From Trissonchulus latispiculum (taxonomy: Eukaryota > Nematoda > Enoplea > Enoplida > Ironidae), in NCBI GenBank assembly GCA_030248195.1, contig JASAND010007614.1, forward strand, positions 1 through 64,000: a stretch of DNA of 64,000 nucleotides, given 5' to 3'. The translations under genes were made by a program, and so were the position numbers. How positions within the stretch are numbered: position 1 is the first letter of the stretch; each line of letters starts with the position of its first letter. Positions 1 to 9,260 of this stretch are shown here, piece after piece. The notes beneath the pieces were generated by a model. The model worked only from the letters and a program-made list of their open reading frames with translations, was not told where the DNA came from and did not search any database.

Positions 1-1331
1 CTAAGTAAATTATTTGATAACGCAAAGGCAAGGTGCCAGGTTTGACTATGCCAAGATTTAGCATAAAATCTGCTTATTAACAAATAATTTAGCAAAATGT
101 CATCTTCGACAGTTTGACCAACTAAATTTCATTTGCCTATTTAATTTAGCCCTAAGCCATTGACATTGCGCTTGTACAATGAAAGGTTATAAAATGAATA
201 TTTAGTGATCAAAGACTGTTTGTCTGATTAATGCCTGCTTCCCCAATCCCCAACACATTACTGATTACTAATTATTATTACTGATTACACATTACTAATT
301 ACTGATTATTCGACTGCCTGAGTTGTTAAGCGCAGCATCGTTATTTGTGAGGTGGAATTATTACATCGGCTATTGTGGTGTGAGGTCAGAGTACTCTTCA
401 GCTAAGCGAGCGCTCCTATTTTGAACTGTTATTGTGTTTCGTCGCTGTCACTTTATAGCTGTATTTTGCACTAAATTGCTCAATATTGCCACTGCCCAAT
501 TGTGCACTAATCTGACACTAAGCAGTAAAGCAAAAAGGAGAAATTTTCATGGTTATCTTGCTAAAAAAATCAAAACTCTGCCTACACAAAACGTGAAGTA
601 CAAATTCCATGCGGATTTGAATTCTCTAGGAATATCACCAGCAATTTAGATCCAATAACACTACTGGGGTATCGTGTTATTCAGCTCGAACAAGCCAGAA
701 GCAAAATGAGAAGTAAATTACTTGACAAGCAGAAGCCTTAGTAAGTAAGCCAGGCTCAATCAATAGGAAGTAGGCTTAAAAGTCTTAGTTGGCTGTTTCT
801 AGCAGCTTTTCATACGAGACATAGATATCTAGCTTGGAAAAACACGAAAACAATTTTATTGAAGTTATGCCTTTCCTTTCCAGGGAATAAAAATTATTTG
901 GGTAAGGTCAGTTCTTAATTAACACTGTACAGCAATCTAGCTAAAGTTTTCAACAAAATGGTAATCCACTCTGAGCAAACAGTATATGCTTTGGAAAAGA
1001 GTGTCAGAGAGAGTCTTAAATCTCGAATCCAAATTCTCTCCACTCCACAAACCTGCTCTCCTTAGGTTTTAGTGGCGAAATGTGAAAATATAACCTGAAA
1101 ACAGTCTCAATTTTTGTTCGCAAAGTCGTCTTTACAATTGTTTGGTAGGTTGACTTAAAGGTAAGGGTCTTATATATACAATGACCTTTGCATTATGCAA
1201 CGCCAATGTATACACTCATTTTTGTTGGTGAGCTAAGGCCGATGGGCCTGAGATCACCTTCGATTCATTAAGTTTCTTTGTGTGGCTAGTGTAGAAATAT
1301 CCGTTATTGCTGTGGCGATGAATAAACAAGC
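1..1331. other. AT-rich intergenic DNA, no gene recognised
   Basis: Only short open frames without recognisable domains are present. Positions 258-310 contain a small cluster of attactgatta-type short repeats, and a similar string recurs near 21060. No RNA gene or splice-supported exon could be identified. Confidence 0.6.
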
Positions 1332-1890
1332 GTCGACTATGCACGCTCTACCTTTCGGTAGTGGGATCTTTTGCGCTTCCCCCCCAGCCCTAACTCTTGA
1401 TTTTTTGACCAATAACTTTGAAATTTGGTGTGGGTGCATACTGGAGGCTGATAAATTCAAAAATTCAAAATTTTTTAAATTTTTAAAAAATTTAAAAATT
1501 TAAAATTTTAGTTTGGTAAGGCCCAAGGGCAACCAAAAATTTTTTGAAAGAAATTTTGCTGAAAACTTGCATACAGGGGTTTTCTGCGGTGCTGAGCACG
1601 AATCTGAAATCCGTTTCTCATTTCAGCGTTTCGTTAGCTCAGTATAAGCTAAAGTTGTAAGCTTAACATGTAAGCCTATACTGAGCTAACGAAAAGCTGA
1701 ATCGAAAAACGGATTTCAGATTCGTACTCAACTCCCCAGTAAACCCATGTATGCAAGTTTTCAGCAAAATTTTTTTCAAAAAATTTTTGGTTCCCCTTGG
1801 TCTCTCCTAACCAAACTAAAATTTTAAATGTTTTAAAATTTTTTTAAATTTTAAAATTCTTGAATTTTTGAATTCATCAGCCTCCAGTAT
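1332..1890. repeat. Hairpin-family palindromic element, main part (interrupted by BEL/Pao)
   Basis: This is a long inverted repeat. The centre is near 1660, where cagtataagct is mirrored as the reverse complement around 1680. The left arm (from about 1332) reads inward through a run resembling gcttcccccccagccc, a T/A-rich segment, gctgaaaacttgcatacagg and gaatctgaaatccg. The right arm (to 1890) carries the same blocks in reverse complement. The arm terminus complementary to 1332-1436 is missing here but is found at 7267-7352, beyond the BEL/Pao element, so one palindrome was split by that insertion. There is no coding capacity. Related palindromes or half-palindromes occur at 11890-12180, 28740-28860, 35830-36310, 40660-40890, 42880-43120 and 43905-44215. 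The structure suggests a non-autonomous foldback or MITE-like family; its superfamily is not determined. Confidence 0.8.
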
Positions 1891-2021
1891 TGTTAAAAAC
1901 TTGAATTTTAAAAAGGTTTATCATGAGTTTATCTGTCACTTTGTTATGAGTATCGAGCACTTCTTGGAAAGCTATAGTTAAAAGCAGACTGTTATTCTGA
2001 GTATTTGGATCTTTATCCACA
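1891..2021 (+). repeat. 5' LTR of BEL/Pao element (131 bp)
   Basis: It begins TGTTAAAAAC and ends TTTATCCACA. It matches 7134-7266 with about nine substitutions and one 2-bp indel. The LTR is very short for this superfamily. The 5-bp target duplication agtat lies immediately upstream. Confidence 0.9.
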
Positions 2022-2024
2022 ATT

Positions 2025-2303
2025 TTGGTAGCAGAGAACTGTTTCACTTTCAATGGATGCCCGGACAGTTTGCTTTTACATTCCGACGACGCTACCTGCG
2101 TCATTTGCCAGCACAATGTTCCAGAGTCTCTGCAATGCGACGATTGTTCCAGCTGGTGGTGCATCCACTGTATCAATCACAAAGTTATTGGATCACTCTC
2201 TGACAATCTATACGAAGCATTAAGAACATTGGGTCGCGAATTTTGTTGGAGTTGTAATAGCTGTACTGATATGACGCTTCCACAGTGCCTATTACTATGC
2301 TAA
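2025..2303 (+). pseudogene. PHD-type zinc finger ORF at the 5' end of the BEL/Pao element
   Basis: The frame directly after the LTR encodes a compact Cys-rich domain: CVIC, then CDDC, WWCIHC, and finally CWSC with a further Cys. The spacing (C-x2-C, x10, C-x2-C, W, C-x2-C and, after a long loop, C-x2-C) is that of a PHD finger, with Cys/His variation at the middle ligands. The frame runs from the primer-binding region without an obvious ATG and ends at a stop at 2301-2303. PHD fingers bind histone tails in host proteins. Here the position between LTR and gag suggests an N-terminal gag module that could tether or target the particle to chromatin; that role is inferred. Confidence 0.7.
2026..2043 (+). 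other. Candidate primer-binding site of BEL/Pao element
   Basis: Four bases after the LTR the sequence reads TGGTAGCAGAGAAC, starting with the TGG expected from pairing with a tRNA CCA end. The tRNA was not identified from memory. Confidence 0.5.
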
Positions 2304-2400
2304 TTACTTTTACTAAAGCTGAGCTCCTCGATACCTATAACTGTGATCCAAAACTGTTTCAAATTCATCCTAGGGAAGGTCTCCTGCCGCTTACCCTCCC

Positions 2401-2787
2401 GTGAACACCACCTCCGGGAGAACCCCTTCTCCGTCGGAAGCCCGACCCTTCGAAAGAATATTTACACCTAAACCGCCCGTGGACCAACCACCCAACTCCC
2501 AAGAACAACCCAATCCTTCTCCGTCTATGATCCGCGCTGCCAAATCTACACCCGAAGACCAATCTGCTACGTCTGCGCCAAATCTCGTTTCACCAGAAAG
2601 TTTGCTGCACCGACTGACAGACCTGCGGCAAATTCCAGCTGGTCCTTCAGTCCAACCAAATTTAACCCAGCCGTTTCTGGAGTTTCTTTGCTATCAAGAC
2701 GAGCGCAGGGATGCAGAAGAATTAAAAAGGATAGAACAACAACGACAGGATGATCTTGCTAACCACATGGCGGAAATGGCAACTTGA
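2401..2787 (+). pseudogene. Gag N-terminal linker region of BEL/Pao
   Basis: This Pro/Ser/Gln-rich segment of about 128 residues ends in a charged coiled-coil-like stretch (DERRDAEELKRIEQQRQDDL). Such a helix commonly precedes the DUF1759 gag domain in BEL/Pao elements. A frameshift at about 2785 separates it from the gag core. Confidence 0.6.
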
Positions 2788-2884
2788 AACAACTTTTTGA
2801 ACAGGTGATTACGACCATTCGTCCACAAGGCGGAGATGATTCCGGCCACAACAGTCACAGTCAGAATCAACACAGCCTTCAGCC

Positions 2885-3727
2885 CCTAACAAGTAAGCTT
2901 CCTAAGCTACAGCTGCCTTGCTTTGCAGGAGATAAGTTAACCTGGCCAAATCTTTAGGACTCATTTGAGGTGAACATTCACTCACGCCCAAATCTTCACA
3001 ATAAGCAGAAGATGGATTATCTCCAGCAAAGCTTGAAAGGTTCAGCATACGATAAGGTCAATGGTCTGGGTCTACAGGGGGATCGATACGACGAGGCGAT
3101 CGATATCCTCAAAAAAGCATACGGTGGTCAGAAGGACATCATCGTAGCTAGTTGGGAAGCTCTAGGAACAATGCCACAAGTCAAAGAGAATCTGTCCAAT
3201 TTAGAGAAGTTCATCGATAACACAAGAGCAATTACCATTTCTTTGGACCGTATGGGGGTAGATGCGTCATCACTGAAAGCGTATATTCCATTGCTGTTAA
3301 AGAAGCTGCCAGGCGAGCTAGACAAGAATCTATCTCAACTGGCAATACTTAAGGACCAAGAAGTTACGGATTGGTCTATGAAAGAGTTTTTGGATGCTTT
3401 AATCAGAATTTTCAAGTGGCAAGTCAAAGAAAATAAGAAAGTGAAGAAAGCTACAGCGGACGTGGAACCGTTGTCGACAGAAATGCCAGCTACAGCCGCA
3501 TTTCTTCAAGGAACATCTAAACACGACACAACCAAGACGACGCAGTCCCACCAATGTCTTTTCTGCGGAGATATTTGCACTGTAATCCCTGATGTCAACC
3601 GTCGAGTAAAGTTGGCTAAATTCAAAAGAGTATGTTTCAAGTGCCTCCAAACAGGTCATACTACAAAAACCTGCAAGCGGGTGAAGTCATGTTATTGCTG
3701 CAAAAGTGCTAAACACACCTCAGCGTT
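2885..3727 (+). pseudogene. BEL/Pao gag core (DUF1759-like) with zinc knuckles
   Basis: The frame begins before 2900 with LPKLQLPCFAGDKLTWP, which matches the start of the DUF1759 gag domain, has an in-frame stop at about 2957, and resumes with DSFEVNIHSRPNL. Three Cys/His clusters follow: CLFCGDIC, CFKCLQTGHTTKTC and CYCCKSAKHTSAFC. The last two are CCHC knuckles. In the family this protein forms the particle and binds RNA. The frame then shifts into the protease-like region, overlapping at 3728. Confidence 0.85.
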
Positions 3728-4162
3728 TTGCAGACAACGGCAACGATCTGTGCCTACACAATCGAGTCATCACGTATCCACAACGGATTGCCGATTGCCA
3801 CCTCACAAGACAAGTCGCCGGAGGTCATGCAAGTCCACCTTGCTGCCAATGGAGAAAAAGGCAATGTCATCATGGCCTCGTTTCCCTGCAAAGCAAAGAA
3901 CCCCAGTTCAGGAGTTATCCACACCGTTCATCTGTACTTAGATGTTGGAGCCAGATTCACATGTATTGACAAGAAAATTGCGGATCGCATGGGCTTAAAA
4001 CCACTGAGGCAAGTTATTTTAGAAACCGCTCGATTCAATGCTAAAGCTACTAAAAAGCTTACAGCCGAAGTTGTCAAGTTCGTGCTCATTGGTGACAACA
4101 ACGTCAAGCTCCACGTGTACGCTTATTCCATACAAGACATGGCTCCCAAACTTCCCCTCTAA
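3728..4162 (+). pseudogene. BEL/Pao aspartic protease-like region
   Basis: The core is HTVHLYLDVGARFTCID. BEL/Pao proteases carry a D-S-G or D-T-G catalytic triad at this place; here it reads D-V-G, so the middle catalytic residue is changed. The downstream segment KKIADRMGLKPLRQVILETARF fits the flap region of the retropepsin fold. The frame ends at a stop at 4160, and the normal link to reverse transcriptase is absent. Confidence 0.75.
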
Positions 4163-4229
4163 CCTGTAGAATTTGATAACTCAACAGACCGCATGATAAG
4201 GCGGTTGAAGCCTTTGAACCTACCACCGA

Positions 4230-4948
4230 CAAAGAATAACACACCTCGGGCATAGAAAAAGCCTTTCTGCAAGTGGAGTTGCAGAGTATCGATAGGGATA
4301 GCTTCAGATTCCTTTGGATCAAAGATTTGCTGAATCCTTGGAACCGGAACAACATAGAGGAATTTCGTTTCACTCGTATCCCCTTTGGAATAGTAGCTTC
4401 TCCGTATCTACTGGGAGCTACCATAAATCACCATCTGTATCCGAACCCAAATCCACTGTCGGATTTGAGCCAATACCTATATGGACAACATTTTTCTTAG
4501 TGCCGACACCACATCAGTAGCACATTCGTCCTATCAACAAGCTAAGTCACTATTCGCAAAAGCAGGGATGAATCTGCGCGAATTCACCTCCAACGACCGT
4601 CAGTTCATTTCCATGTTGCCCGATAAGGACAAAGTTACAGATATCAAGGTTAAGGTCCTTGGCATCACCTGGGACACTTATCATGATACCATGTCAGCCA
4701 AAGAAGTTCCCAAATTCGAAGGCCCTGCAACTAAAAGGGAAATTTTGAAGTATATAGCGAAGCTTTTTGATCCGCTGCTTTGCCTAGTGTCCATAAAAGG
4801 AAAGATTCTGCTACAAACGCTATGGAAAGCAAAGGTCGACAGGGATACCCCAGCTACACAGGAGCACTGTAAAGTTTGGTCCGACATCGCATCGGCAATT
4901 CGAAGTGCCTCATTGATTCAGTTGCCACGAAGATTCAATTTCTGCTAG
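4230..4948 (+). pseudogene. BEL/Pao reverse transcriptase remnant
   Basis: The region opens at IEKAFLQVELQSIDRDSFRF, the motif A block of BEL/Pao reverse transcriptase. The preceding catalytic Asp is replaced (the codon before Ile is GGC). FRFTRIPFGIVASPYLLGAT follows, then after a frameshift YMDNIFLSADT, in which the catalytic Y-x-D-D is Y-M-D-N. The connection segment continues with VLGITWDTYHD and ILKYIAKLFDPLLCL. The whole N-terminal half of the domain is missing, so an internal deletion joined the protease to motif A. Confidence 0.85.
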
Positions 4949-5430
4949 CCACACCCATTCGATCTTGTGTGCTTCACAGATGCAAGTCAGGTGGCCTATG
5001 CTGCAACTGTCTATTTGTGTCAGACCTATCCTCGTAAAGACAGTGACCTACTCTTCGCTAAAGCCAGAGTGTCACCGAAGCCAGAGTGTCACTGAAGCCA
5101 AGAATAACCGTACCACGCCTGGAACTTTTAGCGGTCGGTTCATAGAGGAGGCATTACCAGTCTTGCCCAAGTCAAAGTTTCTGTTCATTGATTCACATAT
5201 AGCCTTACAGTGGATTTGCTCAAGCAAGGACCTGGAACCGTACGTGGCAAGAAGGGTCAATGAGGTTAGAGCAGCAAGTGGTATTCAATTTGGTCACGTG
5301 CCCTCCAAACAGAACCCAGCGGATTTAGCAACTAGAGGGATTCGCGATGAAGACATTTCCTCACACCTACACAGTGAAGCATTGTGGTTCAGAGGCCCTT
5401 CTTGGCTGAACTCACAAGATTCACAATGAC
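4949..5430 (+). pseudogene. BEL/Pao RNase H-like region
   Basis: FDLVCFTDASQVAYAA is readable across a frameshift near 4950-5000. It is followed by FLFIDSHIALQWI and then GHVPSKQNPADLATRG, the typical C-terminal block of BEL/Pao RNase H. At least one frameshift and a short duplication (ccgaagccagagtgtcact repeated near 5070-5095) interrupt the domain. Confidence 0.75.
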
Positions 5431-5499
5431 TCCCAACTAGTTCACTGTGTACCCGATACTACAGCAGTTCTTCCATTTGCAGAAGTTCCTGCCACTGTA

Positions 5500-5987
5500 T
5501 TGTTAGCTCAGATCAACCAGGAAATCCGGCACCCGATCAATATTGATATAGAAAGAATTTCGACCTTGGGGAGGTTGCTACGGGTAACTGGTTACTGTTT
5601 GCGGTTTGTTGAGCGGTGCAAACTGCAAGCAGTTCCCTCCTCCAGAGATATCACTCCACCAGAACTGCAGAAAGCCAGAAGATTATGGATAATCGCTATT
5701 CAAGCGGAATTTGAGGAAGATAAGGCTTCGCTATCCAGTGGAAGGCCGACCTAATTTACAAGGCAGCTAGATTTGACACTTACTGACGGCATTCTAAGAT
5801 GTGGTGGAAGAATCGCAAACGCCATGATAGATGACGACGCCAAATTTCCTGTCCTCATCCCAAAAAATTCTCCTTGCACCAATCTGGTTATTATGGCTGC
5901 TCATGATAGAGTCCACCATTTTGGCGCCAGAGCGGCTTTGGCAAAAGTTAGGAAGCAGTATTGGAACCCCAAGGACTTTGTCAGGTA
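5500..5987 (+). pseudogene. BEL/Pao integrase N-terminal region
   Basis: The segment includes LTDGILRCGGRIANA, then HDRVHHFGARAALAKVRKQYW, which holds the His pair of the integrase zinc-binding module. The Cys pair (CYTCQR) lies in the next frame at about 6007. A stop near 5752 and a frameshift at about 5985 break the reading frame. Confidence 0.8.
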
Positions 5988-7013
5988 AAGAAAGCAATTA
6001 GAATATGCTACACATGCCAAAGAACGGAGGGTGGTACATTAAAGCCTCCGAAGATGGCCCCTCTGCCTAAGGAAAGGCTTAGTATATCACCTGCGTTCAC
6101 CTATACAGGGATTGACTATCTGGACTCCTTGTACATCAAGAGTTTTCGTGGCCAATCCTTTGAGAAACGGTGGATTTGTATATTTACCTGTCTCTCCACC
6201 CGCGCTGTTCATCTAGAATTGGTTGCGGGTTGCACAGCGAAATCAGCTATCAATGCCATAAAACGCTTTGTTGCACGCCGCGGATGCCCTAAATTGTTTT
6301 GGTCGGACTATGCAACACAGTTCAAAAAATCCGCCAGTATCCTAAGCAACATTTGGAGGAAAGGCAATGCACTTAAAGACCTAGAGAGCCACGTCGCTGA
6401 TAAGGAGATCGCCTGGAAGTTCTTGCCTGCGGGATCTCCCTGGTGTGGAGGTTTCTATGAAAGGCTAATCGGACTGGTCAAGAGAGCGTTTCGAAAGGTT
6501 TTATGGCGCTCTATGATTCCCGAAGATGAACTTCATATTTTGGTCTGTGAAGTTGAAGGTACTTTGAACTACCACCCCCTGTTGAAGTCATCTCCGGATT
6601 TCAAAGATGGCAAAGTCTTAACACCGGGGAGTTTCATTGCTCCAGATACTCGCCTAACGATTAGTTCTGGACTGCTGCCAGGCTCTGAAAACAGTAGCGA
6701 ACCCAATGACTTGCCCGGATCTGGAGGAGCCCTGATTGACTACTACAATATTATTCAGGAGAAGCTGAGCGGCTTCAGGTCGCAATGGAAAACATTGTAC
6801 CTTCAGGAGCTACAGGAAGCTCAGACTATCTATTTCAGAAAGAATAGAGGAGAAAAACCCTGGAAGCCTACGCTTAACCAAGTTTGCCTGGTGAAAGGCC
6901 CTACACCTAGAAATACCTGGATCATGGCAAGGGTAATAGAGCTTCTACCGTCAGCAGATAACGAAGTGCGCTTTGTTCGCCAACAGTTTCCCAGCGGTTC
7001 CTGCTCTCGCTGA
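5961..7013 (+). pseudogene. BEL/Pao integrase catalytic core and C-terminal region
   Basis: This is the longest intact stretch of the element, about 350 residues. Catalytic residues of the DDE core are visible: YTGIDYLD (first Asp), LFWSDYATQF (second Asp; most relatives have SDNA) and GGFYERLIGLVKRAF (Glu). The sequence RAVHLELV after the first Asp is typical of BEL/Pao. The C-terminal part ends at a stop at 7011-7013, close to the 3' LTR. In active relatives the enzyme inserts cDNA and makes a short target duplication, consistent with the 5-bp agtat duplication here. Confidence 0.9.
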
Positions 7014-7133
7014 GGAGTCAAGGATTTAGTGCCGCTAGAAATGGAATATCAGGAAAATATGAAAGAAGGCTAAAAAAAGCGAAATTTTATGAACAAAAGA
7101 ATTTAAATTTTAGCTATTGCCGCCCCGGAAGAT

Positions 7134-7266
7134 TGTTAAAAACTCGAATTTTAAAAAGGTTTTTCATGAGTTTTTATCTGTCACTTTGTTACGAGTATTG
7201 AGCTCTTCTTTGAAAGCTATATTTAAAAGCAGACTTTTATCCTGAGTATTTGGATCTTTATCCACA
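7134..7266 (+). repeat. 3' LTR of BEL/Pao element (133 bp)
   Basis: A direct repeat of 1891-2021, from TGTTAAAAAC to TTTATCCACA. It is preceded by gccgccccggaagat rather than a long purine tract and followed by the second copy of the target duplication agtat. Confidence 0.9.
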
Positions 7267-7352
7267 AGTATGCACCCACACCAAATTTCAAAGTTATTGG
7301 TCAAAAAAAATCAAAAGTAGGGCTGGGGGGAAAGCGCAAAAGATACCGGTAG
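7267..7352. repeat. Hairpin-family element, distal arm end
   Basis: Starting with the target duplication, agtatgcacccacacc is the reverse complement of 1415-1436, and the match continues to about 7352 (gcgcaaaagat opposite atcttttgcgc at 1367). Rejoining 1890 to 7272 gives cctccagtatgcaccc, which is found uninterrupted (with small changes) near 43030. This proves the nesting order. Confidence 0.85.
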
Positions 7353-7873
7353 TGCATGCTCGGAATTATATCCCTTAGCTTATTCTCTTATTCTCCTATC
7401 TGAGAAAATAATAAAATTTAGTAGGCAGTTAGAACATGAGTAAATTTACTGCAACTTTCACAACATTTACACTTCCATTCCAAAACCAGAAGGAGTGTCA
7501 AAGCTACATATCGAATCAAACAAGAAAACCTACAAGAATGGATAATGTCATAAAGAAACGATTCAGCTGCCAAATAACGGACATCTTTCTTCTCAACTTT
7601 CCGGTCATAGTGCGAAGCTAGCCAATAGCTAGAAATCTAATTTTCATGTAGCGTTCAAAAGGAAATTTCCATGACTTTAATCAGATAGAAAATTGAGTTT
7701 AGAAAAATAGGTTCAGGATCAGCAGCCAATAAAAATCTTGGTAACTTTAAACCGCCCCGAATCCGTGGAACCCTTACTATTTGTTTTCTCACCTTAATAC
7801 ATTTGCAATTAAATCTTGCATACACGTCAGCAAATTCATACATAATTCAAGGTAATTTTTGAGAGATATGTAT
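7353..7873. other. Spacer, nothing recognised
   Basis: AT-rich DNA with short open frames only, and no repeat relation found by eye. Confidence 0.5.
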
Positions 7874-8580
7874 ACAAGAATAAAAATGCTCCGATAGAGC
7901 ATGAAAAATGCAATATGGGTGACATTAGGTTTTAAGCGGACAGAGGACGAGGTTTTAAAACGTTAATATGGGAGGGGCCGGTTTTAAATGCCAGGAGGAC
8001 TAGGTTAAAAGCGCACTAATATGGACCAGCTTCGCTGAACAACCCATATTCGCGGAAGCTGCCCGGACTGATGCTGGTGGCAGTTTTTCAGTAACAGTTT
8101 ACCAATTTGTGAGCATAGCTCTGCGTCTGCAACTATATATATGCAGTGATGCTCGTAATACGTAATAATTACATATATGATATGCAATATAATTTAATTA
8201 ATTTAATTAATATATTTCATGTAACTCTTAATTACATACAGTAAAAATTGGTGTCACAAATTCTGCGCTATATAGCAGCGCAGAATAAAACGCTTGAAGT
8301 AAAAAGCCTAATATTTCAAATCAGCAAGCTCGCTTGGAAGGCTGAAGAATTTAGAACTTATGTCAATAAAGATCAAATCCCGAGTGGAGCATGCGTACCC
8401 GCGAATATGGGTTGTTCAGCGAAGCTGGTCTATATTAGTGCGCTTTTAACCTAGCCCTCCTGGCATTTAAAACCTGCCCCTGCCATATTAACGTTTTAAA
8501 ACCTCGTCCTCTGTCCGCTCAAAACCTAATGTCACCCATATTGCATTTTTCATGCTCTATCGGAGCATTTTTATTCTTGT
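7874..8580. mobile_element. 707-bp element with about 185-bp terminal inverted repeats
   Basis: The left arm (7874-8056) starts acaagaataaaaatgctcc and passes through gacattaggttttaagcgga, aggttaaaagcgcactaata and gcttcgctgaacaacccat. The right arm (8396-8580) is its reverse complement with few differences and ends ggagcatttttattcttgt. About 340 bp of AT-rich unique sequence lies between. There is no ORF of note. Arm length relative to total length suggests a MITE or foldback element. No convincing target duplication was seen at the ends (flanks atatgtat and gctatttt), so the superfamily is open. Confidence 0.85.
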
Positions 8581-8814
8581 GCTATTTTATTTTTAAGGTT
8601 CTCAGTATAACTTAAGCAAAAATGTTAAAGCTTTATGAAAGAAACTTTAAAAATTCCCACAATAATTAATAGCCAACCGAGCCATAAAACAAAGAAGCTT
8701 GAAAAGTACCAACTTCTCCATTTTTCTTGATTTTGGCAGAAAAGCCCTCACCCACTACACATAAGAATATTTTAGAAAGTTGCAGAAAGTTATTTGTAGT
8801 TTGTTATAAGCCAT

Positions 8815-9260
8815 GCTGTACTTCAGCAGCACTCATTTCTAATGCTCTTCTGCAGTAATATGCAAAATTTCAGATGATTGTAACTTTAGGTAGCTAGTTA
8901 TAGGCCGTGCTGTACTTCAGCAGCACTCTACTGCAGCGCAACCAAACGCAAACTTTACTGTCGGTGAAGGAAGCTCATACGGCACGATTTCTAATGCTAT
9001 TCCACAGTTGCCTACAGAATTTCCGGCGATTGCTGTTTATCTGTTGCTAGTTATAGTCCGTGCTGTACTTCAGCAGCACTCTACTGCAGCGCAACCAGAC
9101 ACAAACTTCAATGTCAAAGAAGGAGACTTACAAGGCACAATTTCTAATGCTATTCCGCAGTTGCCTGCAGAATTTCCGGCGATTGCAAGTTATCTGTAGT
9201 TAGTTATAGGCCGTGCTGTTTTCTGCAGCACTCTACTGCAGCGCAACCATATAGTAGCAT
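8815..9260 (+). repeat. 153-bp tandem repeat, about three copies, open in one frame
   Basis: The landmark ctctactgcagcgca occurs at 8926, 9079 and 9231, giving periods of 153 and 152 bp. Each unit contains gtgctgtacttcagcagcac, which can fold on itself. The first period is exactly 51 codons. Frame +2 stays open from before 9008 to 9197 across a unit boundary, with a repeated peptide block GTISNAIPQLP(T/A)EFPAIA. The frame closes at TAG in the last unit. It could be a minisatellite or a degraded exon array of a repetitive protein. I do not recognise the protein. Confidence 0.75.

Larger units (their letters stand above)
1891..7266 (+). mobile_element. BEL/Pao LTR retrotransposon, degenerate, 5.4 kb
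   Basis: This is a complete but inactivated BEL/Pao-type element. It has direct LTRs (1891-2021 and 7134-7266, both TG...CA, roughly 93% identical by eye) and a 5-bp target duplication, agtat, at 1886-1890 and 7267-7271. Between the LTRs, in order, are a PHD-type zinc finger, a DUF1759-like gag, three zinc knuckles, an aspartic protease-like region, parts of reverse transcriptase, RNase H, and integrase. This order and the gag and protease types are those of BEL/Pao. Frameshifts and stops break every domain, and the N-terminal part of reverse transcriptase is missing (junction about 4162-4255). LTR divergence indicates an old insertion. Its target was a hairpin-family palindrome. Confidence 0.93.
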
